In this document: in pieces, positions 9,830-18,466 of the stretch | How the letters are laid out: every line of letters begins with the position of its first letter | How positions within the stretch are numbered: the stretch's first letter is position 1 | Assembly (NCBI GenBank): GCA_947455255.1 | Contig: CANGOA010000004.1 | Span: forward strand, 1 to 57,585 | DNA length: 57,585 nucleotides | Source of the DNA: Flavobacteriia bacterium | GTDB lineage: Bacteria > Bacteroidota > Bacteroidia > Flavobacteriales_D > Crocinitomicaceae | Direction: 5' to 3' | Program-made: the position numbers and the translations under genes | The notes under the pieces: generated by a model | Databases searched by the model: none | Seen by the model: only the letters and a program-made list of their open reading frames with translations | What the model was told of the DNA's origin: nothing

Positions 9830-10282
9830 TTATCTAACATAAGGTTTTGCAAAGGTGATCAATTCCTCTGCTTTTTGATAACCTACTGTTCTACCAATAA
9901 TTTCTCCTTTGTGGTTTAAGATTAATAAAGTTGGGTATGCAGAAACATTAAATGCAGGGGCTAATGCTGCTCCTTCTCCTTTTTCCATGTCCATAGCGAC
10001 ATTGATGAAGTTTTTGTTGAAGAAATCGCCAGCTGTTTTGGTTGTAAATACATCTCTTTTTAGCAATTTACAAGGTCCACACCAGCTTGCGTAAGCATCT
10101 AAAAATATGTTTTTCTTTTCTTTTTTTGCTTTTGCACAAATTTCCGCAAAGGTTCCTTCCGTGAAAATCATTCCTTCGGTGGTAGCTTGATCCGTTTTGT
10201 TTTCGCTTTTGTTGGTTGTGAAACTTACCATCGCTAGTGTTACCATAACACCAAAACCTAAAATCATTAATTTATTTTTCAT
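9830..10282 (-). CDS. Exported thioredoxin-fold protein
   Basis: A 150-residue protein with a hydrophobic N-terminal signal segment (LMILGFGVMVTLAMVSF) and a thioredoxin domain with the redox motif YASWCGPCK near residue 68 and the cis-proline segment NVSAYPTLLIL. It probably acts as a disulfide reductase or protector in the periplasm. A Cys-free signal region argues against a lipoprotein. It precedes guaA by 18 nt on the same strand. Its specific substrate cannot be told from sequence. Confidence 0.88.
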   Translation of the reverse strand: MKNKLMILGFGVMVTLAMVSFTTNKSENKTDQATTEGMIFTEGTFAEICAKAKKEKKNIFLDAYASWCGPCKLLKRDVFTTKTAGDFFNKNFINVAMDMEKGEGAALAPAFNVSAYPTLLILNHKGEIIGRTVGYQKAEELITFAKPYVR

Positions 10283-10390
10283 TCTTACTCTTATTTATAG
10301 TTCGTTTTAACTTATAATTCCCACTAAAATAATCAACCTACCTGAATAAAAACTATTTTTAACATTAATTATTTGTACAAATTAGCTTCT

Positions 10391-11134
10391 ATGACACACT
10401 TAAAACAACAAGCATTTTTTAATTGGAGTACAGGGAAAGATTCTGCCTTAGCTTTATATAAAGCAATTCAATCAAATCAGTTTGAACTTTCGGGGTTGTT
10501 AACTACAATCAATGACGGTTATGGTCGTGTGTCTATGCATGGTATTCGGAAAGAATTGTTGTACAAACAAGTAGAAAGCATTGGTTTGCCTTTGTTTGAA
10601 GTTTTACTTCCTGAAGTTCCAACAATGGAAAGCTACGAAAATGCTTTTCAACAGGTGTTGCAAAAACGTGTCGAGTCTGGAGATAAGATTTCTCTATTTG
10701 GCGATATTTTTCTAGAAGATTTACGCAAATACAGAGAGAATAAATTAGCTGAAATTAATCTGAAAGCTAGCTTTCCTTTATGGGGAAGAAATACACGAGA
10801 ATTGGTTGAAGAATTAATAGAACTCGGATTTAAAGCAATTGTAGTATGTGTGGATGCTCGTGTATTAGGAGAAGAATTTTTGGGTAGAGTTATTGATTAT
10901 GATTTTATGAATTCCCTACCTGATAATGTAGATCCTTGTGGTGAAAATGGAGAATTTCACACTTTTGTTTTTGATGGTCCAATTTTTAAACATCCAATTG
11001 CATTTGAATTAGGGGAGAAGGTGTTTAGAACCTATCAAAATCCTGTTAAAAAAGAAGGGGATAATGAGTATGATTGTTTGTCAGATACGGAACAAAAAAG
11101 TGGTTTTTGGTATTTGGATTTATTAATGAAATGA
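10391..11134 (+). CDS. Dph6-related ATP pyrophosphatase
   Basis: Adenine nucleotide alpha-hydrolase-fold enzyme related to diphthine-ammonia ligase (MJ0570 domain family). The PP-loop is FNWSTGKDSALALYKA near residue 12, followed by SGLLTTIND and a conserved HGIRKELL block. The C-terminal part has DVDPCGENGEFHTFVFDGP, a strongly conserved family signature. In eukaryotes and archaea the family amidates diphthine on elongation factor 2; bacteria lack diphthamide, so the bacterial substrate is unknown. Start is the ATG at 10391 (247 residues), preferred over an upstream TTG at 10373. It is monocistronic and divergent from the thioredoxin-fold gene. Confidence 0.85.
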   Translation: MTHLKQQAFFNWSTGKDSALALYKAIQSNQFELSGLLTTINDGYGRVSMHGIRKELLYKQVESIGLPLFEVLLPEVPTMESYENAFQQVLQKRVESGDKISLFGDIFLEDLRKYRENKLAEINLKASFPLWGRNTRELVEELIELGFKAIVVCVDARVLGEEFLGRVIDYDFMNSLPDNVDPCGENGEFHTFVFDGPIFKHPIAFELGEKVFRTYQNPVKKEGDNEYDCLSDTEQKSGFWYLDLLMK

Positions 11135-11271
11135 AATTTTAGTAAATTAAATTCAATGTGTAATGTTATCTAAATTTTAAATTTACAATATAATAAAATG
11201 TATTTAATTTGATTTTATGTTATATAACTATTAGCATTCATTCATATTGTATTTTCAGTATTTTTTTGAAA

Positions 11272-11279
11272 TAGTTTTG
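11272..11279 (+). promoter_or_regulatory. Promoter of the DUF47/sensor operon
   Basis: TAGTTTTG (TAnnTTTG) preceded by TTG at 11247-11249 with a 22-nt spacer, inside the 17-23 nt range usual for Bacteroidota. It lies 17 nt upstream of the first DUF47 ATG. Confidence 0.6.
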
Positions 11280-11296
11280 AATAAAATAGTTGTAGT

Positions 11297-11941
11297 ATGA
11301 CTTTTATTTTATTTAAATTATTTAAACCCAATAATAAAACTTTTTATAAATTATTTGAAGAGGCAAGCGTTAAGCTTAACGCGATGTCTAATCTTTTAAA
11401 TGTATTAGTTCACGAAAATGATTACAATAAACGATTAGTAATTGGGAGAGAAATAATACAGGCTGAAAAAAATTATGAAATTTTAGTTCATCATATTTTT
11501 GTAGAGTTAAGCAAAAATTATGTTACTCCTTTTGATCGGGAAGATATCTATGGTTTGGCAAAGACTATGGAAACTATTGGAGATTATTTAACAATAACAG
11601 CTAAAAAAATTAATTTCTATAAACTTAATACTAATGAACAAGGTTTACGGATAATGGTTACTTCTGTGTTAGATACTATTCATTCAGTTTGTAATGCAGT
11701 TCTTGAACTTAGAAATTTTAAAAAAGGGAAAATTATTGTTGATTCTATCATTGAAATCAATGAAATTCATTCTTTAGCAATTGAAAGCTTTTATCAATGC
11801 ATTGATACATTGTTTGAAGAGGAAGATAATTTAAAAGAAGTAATTAAACGCCGAGAAATCTATCATAATTTGGAAGTGATTACAGAGAAATGTAAAGATG
11901 CAGGTACATTTTTAGAGGCAATTGTTATAAAATATTCATAA
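11297..11941 (+). CDS. DUF47 (PhoU-like) protein, copy 1
   Basis: A 214-residue all-helical protein of the DUF47/PhoU_div family, which usually sits next to PiT phosphate transporters and is thought to modulate them. Recognisable pieces are FVELSKNYVTPFDREDIYGLA near residue 72 and AKKINFYKL near 105. It is clearly paralogous to the protein at 13957-14601: the VEL-KN-TPFDREDI and AKKINFYK segments are nearly identical, and the whole is perhaps 40-45 percent identical by eye. It is the first gene of a putative operon, 18 nt ahead of the HAMP-GAF sensor. Copy 1 is the more diverged neighbour, being separated from the transporter by the sensor. Confidence 0.88.
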   Translation: MTFILFKLFKPNNKTFYKLFEEASVKLNAMSNLLNVLVHENDYNKRLVIGREIIQAEKNYEILVHHIFVELSKNYVTPFDREDIYGLAKTMETIGDYLTITAKKINFYKLNTNEQGLRIMVTSVLDTIHSVCNAVLELRNFKKGKIIVDSIIEINEIHSLAIESFYQCIDTLFEEEDNLKEVIKRREIYHNLEVITEKCKDAGTFLEAIVIKYS

Positions 11942-11959
11942 TTTTTCACATAAATTTTT

Positions 11960-13858
11960 ATGTCAACTTTTTTTACTAAAATCAAACATTTAAAAGTAAA
12001 ACTGTTAATTCAGTATGGTGTATTAATTCTTTTAACAACATGCCTTATTGGAGCAATGTTTTTTTCATTAAGAAAAATTTCAAATTTTTCGGATACTAAA
12101 TCTGTATCACAAGATTTGAATATTGAACTTCTTCAAATGAGAAGGGCCGAAAAGAATTTTGTTTTGGAAGATCTTTTAAACGAAGAATTTTACACGAACA
12201 ATACGAGTACAAATATTTCCGATTTTGATAGACTTTTTCTCGAATCATCTAAAAAGATGAGTGTATTATTAGAGAGTGATGTAGTAAATCAGTTAGAATG
12301 TAAAGATTCAATACTTGATGCGAATAATTTCATTCATAATTATTATCAATATTTTCATTTGCTAGTAGGAGAATATAAAAAGAAAGGATATAAAAATTGG
12401 GGCTATGAAGGTAGGTTGAGAGATGCAATTCATAAAATTGAAAAAGGTTCATTACCTTTTGATAAAGTGCAGATGTTAACTTTAAGACGCTATGAAAAGG
12501 ATTTTTTATTAAGAAAAGACAATGAATATGTTCAAAAATTTGATAATGCTTTTAAAGAATTTAAATTTTCATTATTAAAAGAGAATAATAACCAACTTAT
12601 TTCTGCTTTAAATGATTACAAAAAAGAATTTCATAATGTTGTTAACTCAGAACAGAATATAGGACTAACTAAAGATCAAGGGATAAAAAAAGAATTATAT
12701 GTTTCTTTAACACAAGCCGAAAGTCTCTTGGGTAGTGTGAATTCTCAAATAAAAGATTATGTTAACCAAACAATAGTAAATACTTATTTTTTACTTGCAG
12801 TTTTATTCATAATACAACTTATTTTAGCGGTCTATTTAGCGATTTCATTTGCAAACGCTACTACAAAATCTATTGTAGTAATAAAAGATGCAATTTCTAA
12901 ACTCTCTAATGGAGAGTTTCCCGAGAAAATTGACACGAATCAAAAAGATGAAGTAGGTCAAGCATCAGTTTCTTTTAATAATTTGATAGATAGAATTACG
13001 ATTGCTTCTGATTTTGCTCAAAAAATAGGAGAGGGTGAGCTTAATATTTCCTATGATACCGCATATACTAATGATGTGTTAGCAAAGTCACTCCAGTCGA
13101 TGCATTTTCAACTTCAAAAAGTAAATGAAGAGAATGAGAAGCGAAACTGGATCAATGAAGGCTTAGCGAAATTTGTCGATTTAACAAGAGACACTTCTGA
13201 TATTAAGCGTTTTTACAATGTGATTTTGTCAAATATTGTTAGATATATAGGAGCGAATCAAGGTTATTTATATGTGTTAAATGATGAGGAAAGTAAGGTA
13301 GAATTTCAATTTATGGAATTGAAAGCAGTATATGCCTATGGAAAAGAAAAATATATTGTTGAAAGAACGAATATAAAATATCAAGAAGGATTAATTGGTC
13401 AGGCTTGGTTTGATATGGAAAGTTTGTTCTTTACAGAATTTCCTCAAGAATACGTTACAATCACCTCTGGTATGGGGGAAGCAACTCCAACATGTGTGTT
13501 TATTTGTCCTTTAATTGTAAATGAAACGATCGTTGGAATGCTTGAAGTTGCAACTTTTGAAACATTAGAAAAACATAAAATTGAATTTGTAAATAAAATT
13601 TCTGAATCGATTGCTGGTACAATAGCTACAGTTAAAACAAACGAAAAAACAATTAAATTGTTAGAACAATCACAATTACTTACAGCTGACTTACGTGAAC
13701 AAGAGGAAGAAATTCGTCAAAATATGGAAGAAATGAATGCTACAAATGAAGAGATGAATCGTAAAGAACGAGCTATGAATCATCGTATTAAAGAATTAGA
13801 GATTGAAATCGAAAGTCTTAGAGCTAGCAACCACGAGTATAAAATTGTTAATCAATAG
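11960..13858 (+). CDS. Membrane HBM-HAMP-GAF sensor with coiled-coil tail and no output domain
   Basis: A 632-residue inner-membrane sensor. Transmembrane segment 1 is near residues 13-35. The periplasmic helical domain of about 235 residues carries two RRxEKxFxL motifs (MRRAEKNFVL near 57, LRRYEKDFLLR near 174), the hallmark of helical bimodular (HBM) ligand domains. Transmembrane segment 2 is near 275-297. A HAMP domain follows (to about 350), then a second HAMP-like helix pair, a GAF domain (about 410-556) and a C-terminal coiled coil (EEMNATNEEMNRKE) to the end. There is no histidine kinase, methyl-accepting or cyclase domain. Its position between two DUF47 genes and upstream of PiT suggests it signals by direct contact with those proteins; this is inference. 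Confidence 0.85.
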   Translation: MSTFFTKIKHLKVKLLIQYGVLILLTTCLIGAMFFSLRKISNFSDTKSVSQDLNIELLQMRRAEKNFVLEDLLNEEFYTNNTSTNISDFDRLFLESSKKMSVLLESDVVNQLECKDSILDANNFIHNYYQYFHLLVGEYKKKGYKNWGYEGRLRDAIHKIEKGSLPFDKVQMLTLRRYEKDFLLRKDNEYVQKFDNAFKEFKFSLLKENNNQLISALNDYKKEFHNVVNSEQNIGLTKDQGIKKELYVSLTQAESLLGSVNSQIKDYVNQTIVNTYFLLAVLFIIQLILAVYLAISFANATTKSIVVIKDAISKLSNGEFPEKIDTNQKDEVGQASVSFNNLIDRITIASDFAQKIGEGELNISYDTAYTNDVLAKSLQSMHFQLQKVNEENEKRNWINEGLAKFVDLTRDTSDIKRFYNVILSNIVRYIGANQGYLYVLNDEESKVEFQFMELKAVYAYGKEKYIVERTNIKYQEGLIGQAWFDMESLFFTEFPQEYVTITSGMGEATPTCVFICPLIVNETIVGMLEVATFETLEKHKIEFVNKISESIAGTIATVKTNEKTIKLLEQSQLLTADLREQEEEIRQNMEEMNATNEEMNRKERAMNHRIKELEIEIESLRASNHEYKIVNQ

Positions 13859-13928
13859 TACGCGGTTATTTTTTTGTTAAGTTATTGTTACCCTTTTTTA
13901 AAAGTGTGTTAATAGTAGTAAAATAAAG

Positions 13929-13936
13929 TATTTTTG
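13929..13936 (+). promoter_or_regulatory. Internal promoter -7 box ahead of DUF47 copy 2 and PiT
   Basis: TATTTTTG (TAnnTTTG) in the 98-nt gap after the sensor gene, 20 nt upstream of the next ATG. No convincing TTG -33 element. It may allow the DUF47-PiT pair to be expressed without the sensor. Confidence 0.45.
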
Positions 13937-13956
13937 TAAGATAAAATGAAATAATT

Positions 13957-14601
13957 ATGATGTCAGGAATCTTAAAATTCTTTTTACCAAAGGATAAAAT
14001 TTTTTATACTTTATTTGAAAATGCAAGTGCTAATTTAGAATCGTTAGCTGAAAAATTAGTATTAGTTGTTAATGAATCTGATTTTAATAAGAGAGGTATA
14101 ATTATTAAAGAGATGGAAGATTTGGAACATCAAAATGATGTGTTAACGCATACAATTTTTGTAGAGTTAGGTAAAAATTTCATAACTCCTTTTGATAGAG
14201 AAGATATTCATAGCTTAGCAACCGCGTTAGATGATATTGCAGATTATATGTATGCGTCTGCTAAAAAAATTAATTTCTATAAAATTGATCCAGATGATCA
14301 AGGTGTTCAAAAAATGGCTGTAGTTATTAAAGATGCTGTCTTGGCGGTAAATAGTGCTGTTATTGAATTGAGAAATTTAAAAAATACACAAAAAATTATT
14401 GATTGTGTAGTGAGAATAAATAGCGCTGAAAATCAAGGAGACGACATTTTTGATCTAAGTATTGATCGGTTATTTGAACACGAATCGGATATTAAATTGT
14501 TAATCAAAAAAAGAGAATTATATCAATCACTAGAAATTGTTACCGACAAGTGCGAAGATGCTGGTAATGTGATTGAATCAATAGTAGTTAAATACGCATA
14601 A
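13957..14601 (+). CDS. DUF47 (PhoU-like) protein, copy 2, PiT partner
   Basis: A 214-residue DUF47/PhoU_div family protein 15 nt upstream of the PiT gene, the standard arrangement for a PiT accessory protein. Motifs: FVELGKNFITPFDREDIHSLA near residue 68 and SAKKINFYKID near 104, with predicted alpha-helical structure throughout. It is a paralogue of the equally long protein at 11297. ATG codons at 13957 and 13960 are both possible starts. It probably binds the cytoplasmic face of the transporter and gates or tunes phosphate flux. Confidence 0.9.
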   Translation: MMSGILKFFLPKDKIFYTLFENASANLESLAEKLVLVVNESDFNKRGIIIKEMEDLEHQNDVLTHTIFVELGKNFITPFDREDIHSLATALDDIADYMYASAKKINFYKIDPDDQGVQKMAVVIKDAVLAVNSAVIELRNLKNTQKIIDCVVRINSAENQGDDIFDLSIDRLFEHESDIKLLIKKRELYQSLEIVTDKCEDAGNVIESIVVKYA

Positions 14602-14616
14602 TACTAATTAACGGAT

Positions 14617-16206
14617 ATGTTTACTTTATTAATTGTTGTTATTGTTATTGCATTATTATTTGACCTTGTAAATGGATTTCATGATGCAGCAAATTCAATT
14701 GCAACTGTAGTTTCTACTAAGGTGTTAACTCCTTTACAAGCTGTTATTTGGGCTGCTGGATTTAATGTTTTAGCTTTTTGGGTGTTTGACATGAGTGTAG
14801 GTAATACTGTCGCTAAAACAGTAAATAATAACGCAATAGATCTATGGGTAATATTGTCAGGTTTATTGGCAGCTACTTTCTGGAATTTATTAACATGGAG
14901 ATTAGGTATTCCTTCTTCTTCTTCTCATACATTAATTGGAGGATTTGCAGGGGCAGCAGTTGCTCATGCTGGGTTTGGAGTAATTGATTCTAGTGGTATA
15001 TTGGTAATTATTGCTTTTATTTTTTTAGCTCCTATTATTGGTGGAATATTAGCTTTCGGGATTGCCTTAATTACCATGAGTCGTAGGTTTTTATTAAAAT
15101 TTATTGTCGTAGTTGCTTGTTCTTTAGGTATCTATTTCCTTATGAATTACATGGTTGAATATATGGATATGAAAAAAGAAATGATGTGGATAGTGGTTGC
15201 TATGCTCATTATTTTTATTCTCTCATATATATACTATATGTTGGTTCATGGGAAAAGACAGACTGCTTTGAAAGAATCTAATATGTATAAAAGATTGCAA
15301 TTACTTTCATCTGCAGCTTTTTCACTCGGTCATGGTGGCGCAGATTCTCAAAAAGTAATGGGCATAATTTGTGCAGCTTTATTAGTCTATGGAAATTTAG
15401 AAAGAGAAGGAAAGGTAAAAGAACCAATTCCTTCTGATTTTAAAATTTCTGAAATACTACAAATTTCTTATGAAAACGAAGAAGGTAAACACCATAAATT
15501 TAAGCCAATGTTTGGAGAATTTAATGGGGTACTTTTTTATGTAAATGATAATGAAATTTTAGATGTACATAACCAAGAAGTAATTGTGAAAAACGAGAAA
15601 TTGAATCACAATTATTCAAAATCACATAAACTTGCTTCTATTGCTTCTGAAAAGGAAATTAATGATAAATTAGAGAAATTGACGGTGTATTCAAAAGGCC
15701 ACAATATTTATGATGCAGAATCTAATGAATTAATTTTCAATAAAAAAATGATTGATACAAGCTATTCAAAAGCGGGTATGTTCAGTGATTTTATTTCTGA
15801 AGGGAAACTTAGAGAAGATTGTAAAATAATTACAAAAGTTAATTCAGAAACTATGCCTTTTTGGATATCTTTTGGATGTTATTTTATGATTGCAATAGGT
15901 ACATTATTTGGTGGTTGGAAAATCGTTAAAACGATGGGGTCTAAAATTACTAAAGTTTCCCCTTTAGAAGGTGTTTGCGCGGAAACTGCAGGAGCTTTAA
16001 CTTTGTTTGTTGTGAGTAATCTTGGTATTCCAGTTTCAACAACCCATACAATAACTGGCTCAATCATTGGTGTTGGAGCAACCAAACGTTTAAGTGCGGT
16101 TCGTTGGGGTGTAACGATTAACTTACTTTGGGCTTGGATTTTAACAATTCCAGTAAGTGCTTTATTTGCTGCTGGTTTCTATTATTTAATCTGCATGTTT
16201 AAATAA
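14617..16206 (+). CDS. PiT-family inorganic phosphate transporter with large soluble insert
   Basis: Cation-coupled phosphate permease (PHO4/PiT family), 529 residues. The duplicated family signature is present: GFHDAANSIATVVSTK near residue 21 with the PSSSSHTLIGG segment near 100, and the second half AETAGALTLFVVSNLGIPVSTTHTITGS near 450-485. Between the two membrane halves lies a hydrophilic stretch of about 145 residues (about 263-410, beginning LEREGKVKEP and ending before MPFWISF). That part is not recognisable and is presumably cytoplasmic. Such a loop is a natural docking site for the DUF47 proteins encoded just upstream. The gene ends the locus at a strong terminator. Confidence 0.93.
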   Translation: MFTLLIVVIVIALLFDLVNGFHDAANSIATVVSTKVLTPLQAVIWAAGFNVLAFWVFDMSVGNTVAKTVNNNAIDLWVILSGLLAATFWNLLTWRLGIPSSSSHTLIGGFAGAAVAHAGFGVIDSSGILVIIAFIFLAPIIGGILAFGIALITMSRRFLLKFIVVVACSLGIYFLMNYMVEYMDMKKEMMWIVVAMLIIFILSYIYYMLVHGKRQTALKESNMYKRLQLLSSAAFSLGHGGADSQKVMGIICAALLVYGNLEREGKVKEPIPSDFKISEILQISYENEEGKHHKFKPMFGEFNGVLFYVNDNEILDVHNQEVIVKNEKLNHNYSKSHKLASIASEKEINDKLEKLTVYSKGHNIYDAESNELIFNKKMIDTSYSKAGMFSDFISEGKLREDCKIITKVNSETMPFWISFGCYFMIAIGTLFGGWKIVKTMGSKITKVSPLEGVCAETAGALTLFVVSNLGIPVSTTHTITGSIIGVGATKRLSAVRWGVTINLLWAWILTIPVSALFAAGFYYLICMFK

Positions 16207-16230
16207 ATTATTTCAATCTGAATTATATTT

Positions 16231-16258
16231 AAGGGTGTTCGTTTCGGACACCCTTTTT
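16231..16258 (+). terminator. Intrinsic terminator after the PiT gene
   Basis: Ten-bp stem AAGGGTGTTC / GGACACCCTT (one G-T wobble) with a 5-nt loop, followed by a T run, 24 nt past the PiT stop. Confidence 0.85.
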
Positions 16259-16300
16259 ATGTTTTAGAGGAACTTATTATGTTTTAGAGGAACTTATTAT
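16259..16300. repeat. Tandem duplication of a 20-bp unit
   Basis: GTTTTAGAGGAACTTATTAT occurs twice head to tail (16261-16280 and 16281-16300), with two matching bases before the first copy. It directly follows the PiT terminator and looks like a recent slippage duplication. Confidence 0.9.
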
Positions 16301-16535
16301 ACAGTTCTTAATACCATTTATCCAAATAACTCTCTAAGTTATTCTTAAATACTTTATTTGGTTCGTTCGTCAGTAAGCTTTATTATTTCAACATTTTTAC
16401 CTCCTAAAAAAGACGGCACTTCTCTAATAGATCTCAAACACACAAATCTTTAAATCCTCTACTGAATCACTTAAAGGTTTATATTATTCATCAAACATTT
16501 TTTTATATGCCTTATATATATGGTTCTAATCTACA
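16301..16535. other. Non-coding AT-rich spacer downstream of gldD
   Basis: Together with the terminator and duplication this makes a 329-nt gap between the PiT stop and the gldD stop. I see no open frame with a protein-like sequence, no tRNA and no strong hairpin. A stretch near 16433 (TCTCAAACACACAAATCTTTAA) loosely resembles one near 19027 in the ssb-mutY gap. Confidence 0.6.
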
Positions 16536-17111
16536 TTACTTCCATTTAAACGTCTCCAAAAAACGTTTTAAATCAACTTTAAGATAATCTAACGTAGGTT
16601 TAATGGAATCATAATTTGGTCGTGCATTAAAATAGATTACACCACTTACAAAACGTTTTGTAGAATCTGTTATATAAAATTGAAATGGTGACGCTACATC
16701 ACCTTGTAATTCAAAAAAAGTACCATATACTTTATCTTTTGGTCTTATAATATTTTCGTCTTCGATAGCAGTAGCTTTAATCTTGTGGTCATCCACTTTA
16801 CTGATAGAAAAATTAACGTATTCCGCTAAAGGTTTAGACATTTCTATATAAGAAAAATGTAATGTGCCATTCAATGGACCTAGTTCAATATCCCTATGAC
16901 AGGTACTTTCTTTGCCGTAATCAACCTGCTTTATTTTAAACATGGATGGAATGTCAAAGCTATAAGGACAATCCGGAGAGTAATTAATGTATTTATGCTC
17001 AGGTAAATTTACATCAAGATATGTTGGTGGTTTTGGAATAGCTAATTCGTCTGATCCACAGGATGAAATTACGCCAGTAAGGAATAGAATTCCAAATAAT
17101 AAGTTTTTCAT
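16536..17111 (-). CDS. gldD: Gliding motility lipoprotein GldD
   Basis: A 191-residue lipoprotein: the signal sequence MKNLLFGILFLTGVISSC ends in a lipobox Cys, and the mature part begins GSDELAIPKPP. The segments YINYSPDCPYSFDIP and FEL-GDVASPFQFYITDS look typical of GldD, which in Flavobacterium johnsoniae is required for gliding and is encoded beside gldE. Here it follows gldE by only 4 nt, with ssb and mutY upstream in the same order as known from flavobacteria. I start at the ATG at 17111; a longer frame to 17138 would overlap gldE and disrupt the signal peptide. Identification rests on sequence and synteny together. Confidence 0.9.
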   Translation of the reverse strand: MKNLLFGILFLTGVISSCGSDELAIPKPPTYLDVNLPEHKYINYSPDCPYSFDIPSMFKIKQVDYGKESTCHRDIELGPLNGTLHFSYIEMSKPLAEYVNFSISKVDDHKIKATAIEDENIIRPKDKVYGTFFELQGDVASPFQFYITDSTKRFVSGVIYFNARPNYDSIKPTLDYLKVDLKRFLETFKWK

Positions 17112-17115
17112 GTGA

Positions 17116-18462
17116 TTAATTTTCAGTAGTTGTTTCATTTAGCTTTTCATTTAATAATACGCGAACTGTTTTAATCCGTTTTTTATCTGCTTTTTCTACA
17201 ATTAACTTATAAATTTCAAAATCAATATGTTCTTTGTTTCTTAAAATACGCCCAGCTTGTTCTACCATAAAACCTCCTAACGTATCTGCCTCTCCTTTAT
17301 TTGCTTCAAATTCTTTTCCGTCAATTTCTAATACTTTATAAAAATCAACCAAAGCAGTGCGTGCTTCAAACTGGTAATTTGAATCGGATATTTTAGTAAA
17401 ATTAATTTCTTTTTCATCATATTCATCAGTAATATCCCCAACGATTTCTTCTAGGACATCTTCTAATGTAGCTAATCCACTAGCTCCTCCGTATTCATCC
17501 ACAACTATACTCATGTGCATTTTCTTACTCTGAAATTCTTTTAATAAATCATCTAATTTTTTGTTTTCAGGAACAAAAAATGGTTTGTGAATCAAGTTTA
17601 ACCAATTAAAATTTTCCTTTTCTTCTAAATAAGGAAGTAAATCTTTAATGTATAATATTCCAATCACATTATCAAAAGTAGTTTGATAAACTGGAATACG
17701 AGAATAACCAGCATGTAATATGATTTGAAGCACCTCAGTATAATTTGAATTGTTTTCAATCGCTACAACTTCCATACGTGGTCGCATGATTTGTTTGACA
17801 TCCGTATTTCCAAACTTGATTATACCCTCTAATAATTTGTGTTCTTCTTCCGATGTAGTTTCTTCTTTTGTTAATGCTAATATTTGTTCAAGATCATCTG
17901 AAGAAATTTTCACCCCTCTTTTCTTTGCATATTTATGAATCAAGCTTGTTCCGTTAACTAAAAATCTTTTTAGCCAAGAGAATGGTGGTAAATTCCCAAT
18001 AAATAAAAGAACGGGAGACATGAATTTTGCGATTGATAATCCATTTTTGGTAGCATAAACTTTTGGGATAACTTCACCAACCAACAGTATTATTGTTGTG
18101 ATTAAAAATACATCAATTACAAATCTGAACAATTCATTGTCTGCTGAGTTGCCAAAAACTGCATCTAATAAAAAGCTTGAAATAATAACAACTCCAACAT
18201 TGACAAAATTATTAGCAATTAATATTGTTGCTAATAAATCTTGAGGTGATTTTAATAATTTTCGTGCTGTCTCAGCTTGTTTACCTTCTTCATTTTTTAA
18301 CGCTTCTTTTTCAATAGGTCCCATTGAAAAATAAGCAACTTCAGAGGCTGAAATTAACGCAGAACAAATCAATAAAATTAAAATGGTTAATACACTAAAA
18401 ATAACAGTCCCACTGATCGAAGAACTAGCTGTTTGTGTTAATAATATAGAGAGTGTGTGCAT
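17116..18462 (-). CDS. gldE: Gliding motility-associated membrane protein GldE (CBS/CorC_HlyC family)
   Basis: A 448-residue membrane protein. The N-terminal DUF21 (CNNM) region has about four hydrophobic segments (residues 20-160). Two CBS domains follow (from MRPRMEVVAIE to HMSIVVDEYGGASGLATLEDVLEEIVGDI), then a C-terminal CorC_HlyC domain. General members are metal-ion efflux or haemolysin-like proteins; the flavobacterial form encoded next to gldD is called GldE and extra copies can suppress certain gldD defects. It is 4 nt downstream of ssb and 4 nt upstream of gldD, so the three genes are probably one transcript. Confidence 0.9.
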   Translation of the reverse strand: MHTLSILLTQTASSSISGTVIFSVLTILILLICSALISASEVAYFSMGPIEKEALKNEEGKQAETARKLLKSPQDLLATILIANNFVNVGVVIISSFLLDAVFGNSADNELFRFVIDVFLITTIILLVGEVIPKVYATKNGLSIAKFMSPVLLFIGNLPPFSWLKRFLVNGTSLIHKYAKKRGVKISSDDLEQILALTKEETTSEEEHKLLEGIIKFGNTDVKQIMRPRMEVVAIENNSNYTEVLQIILHAGYSRIPVYQTTFDNVIGILYIKDLLPYLEEKENFNWLNLIHKPFFVPENKKLDDLLKEFQSKKMHMSIVVDEYGGASGLATLEDVLEEIVGDITDEYDEKEINFTKISDSNYQFEARTALVDFYKVLEIDGKEFEANKGEADTLGGFMVEQAGRILRNKEHIDFEIYKLIVEKADKKRIKTVRVLLNEKLNETTTEN

Positions 18463-18466
18463 AAAT

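Noticed and set aside
16301-16535. Decayed gene between the PiT gene and gldD
   Set aside because: No frame gives a protein-like sequence over more than a few dozen codons.
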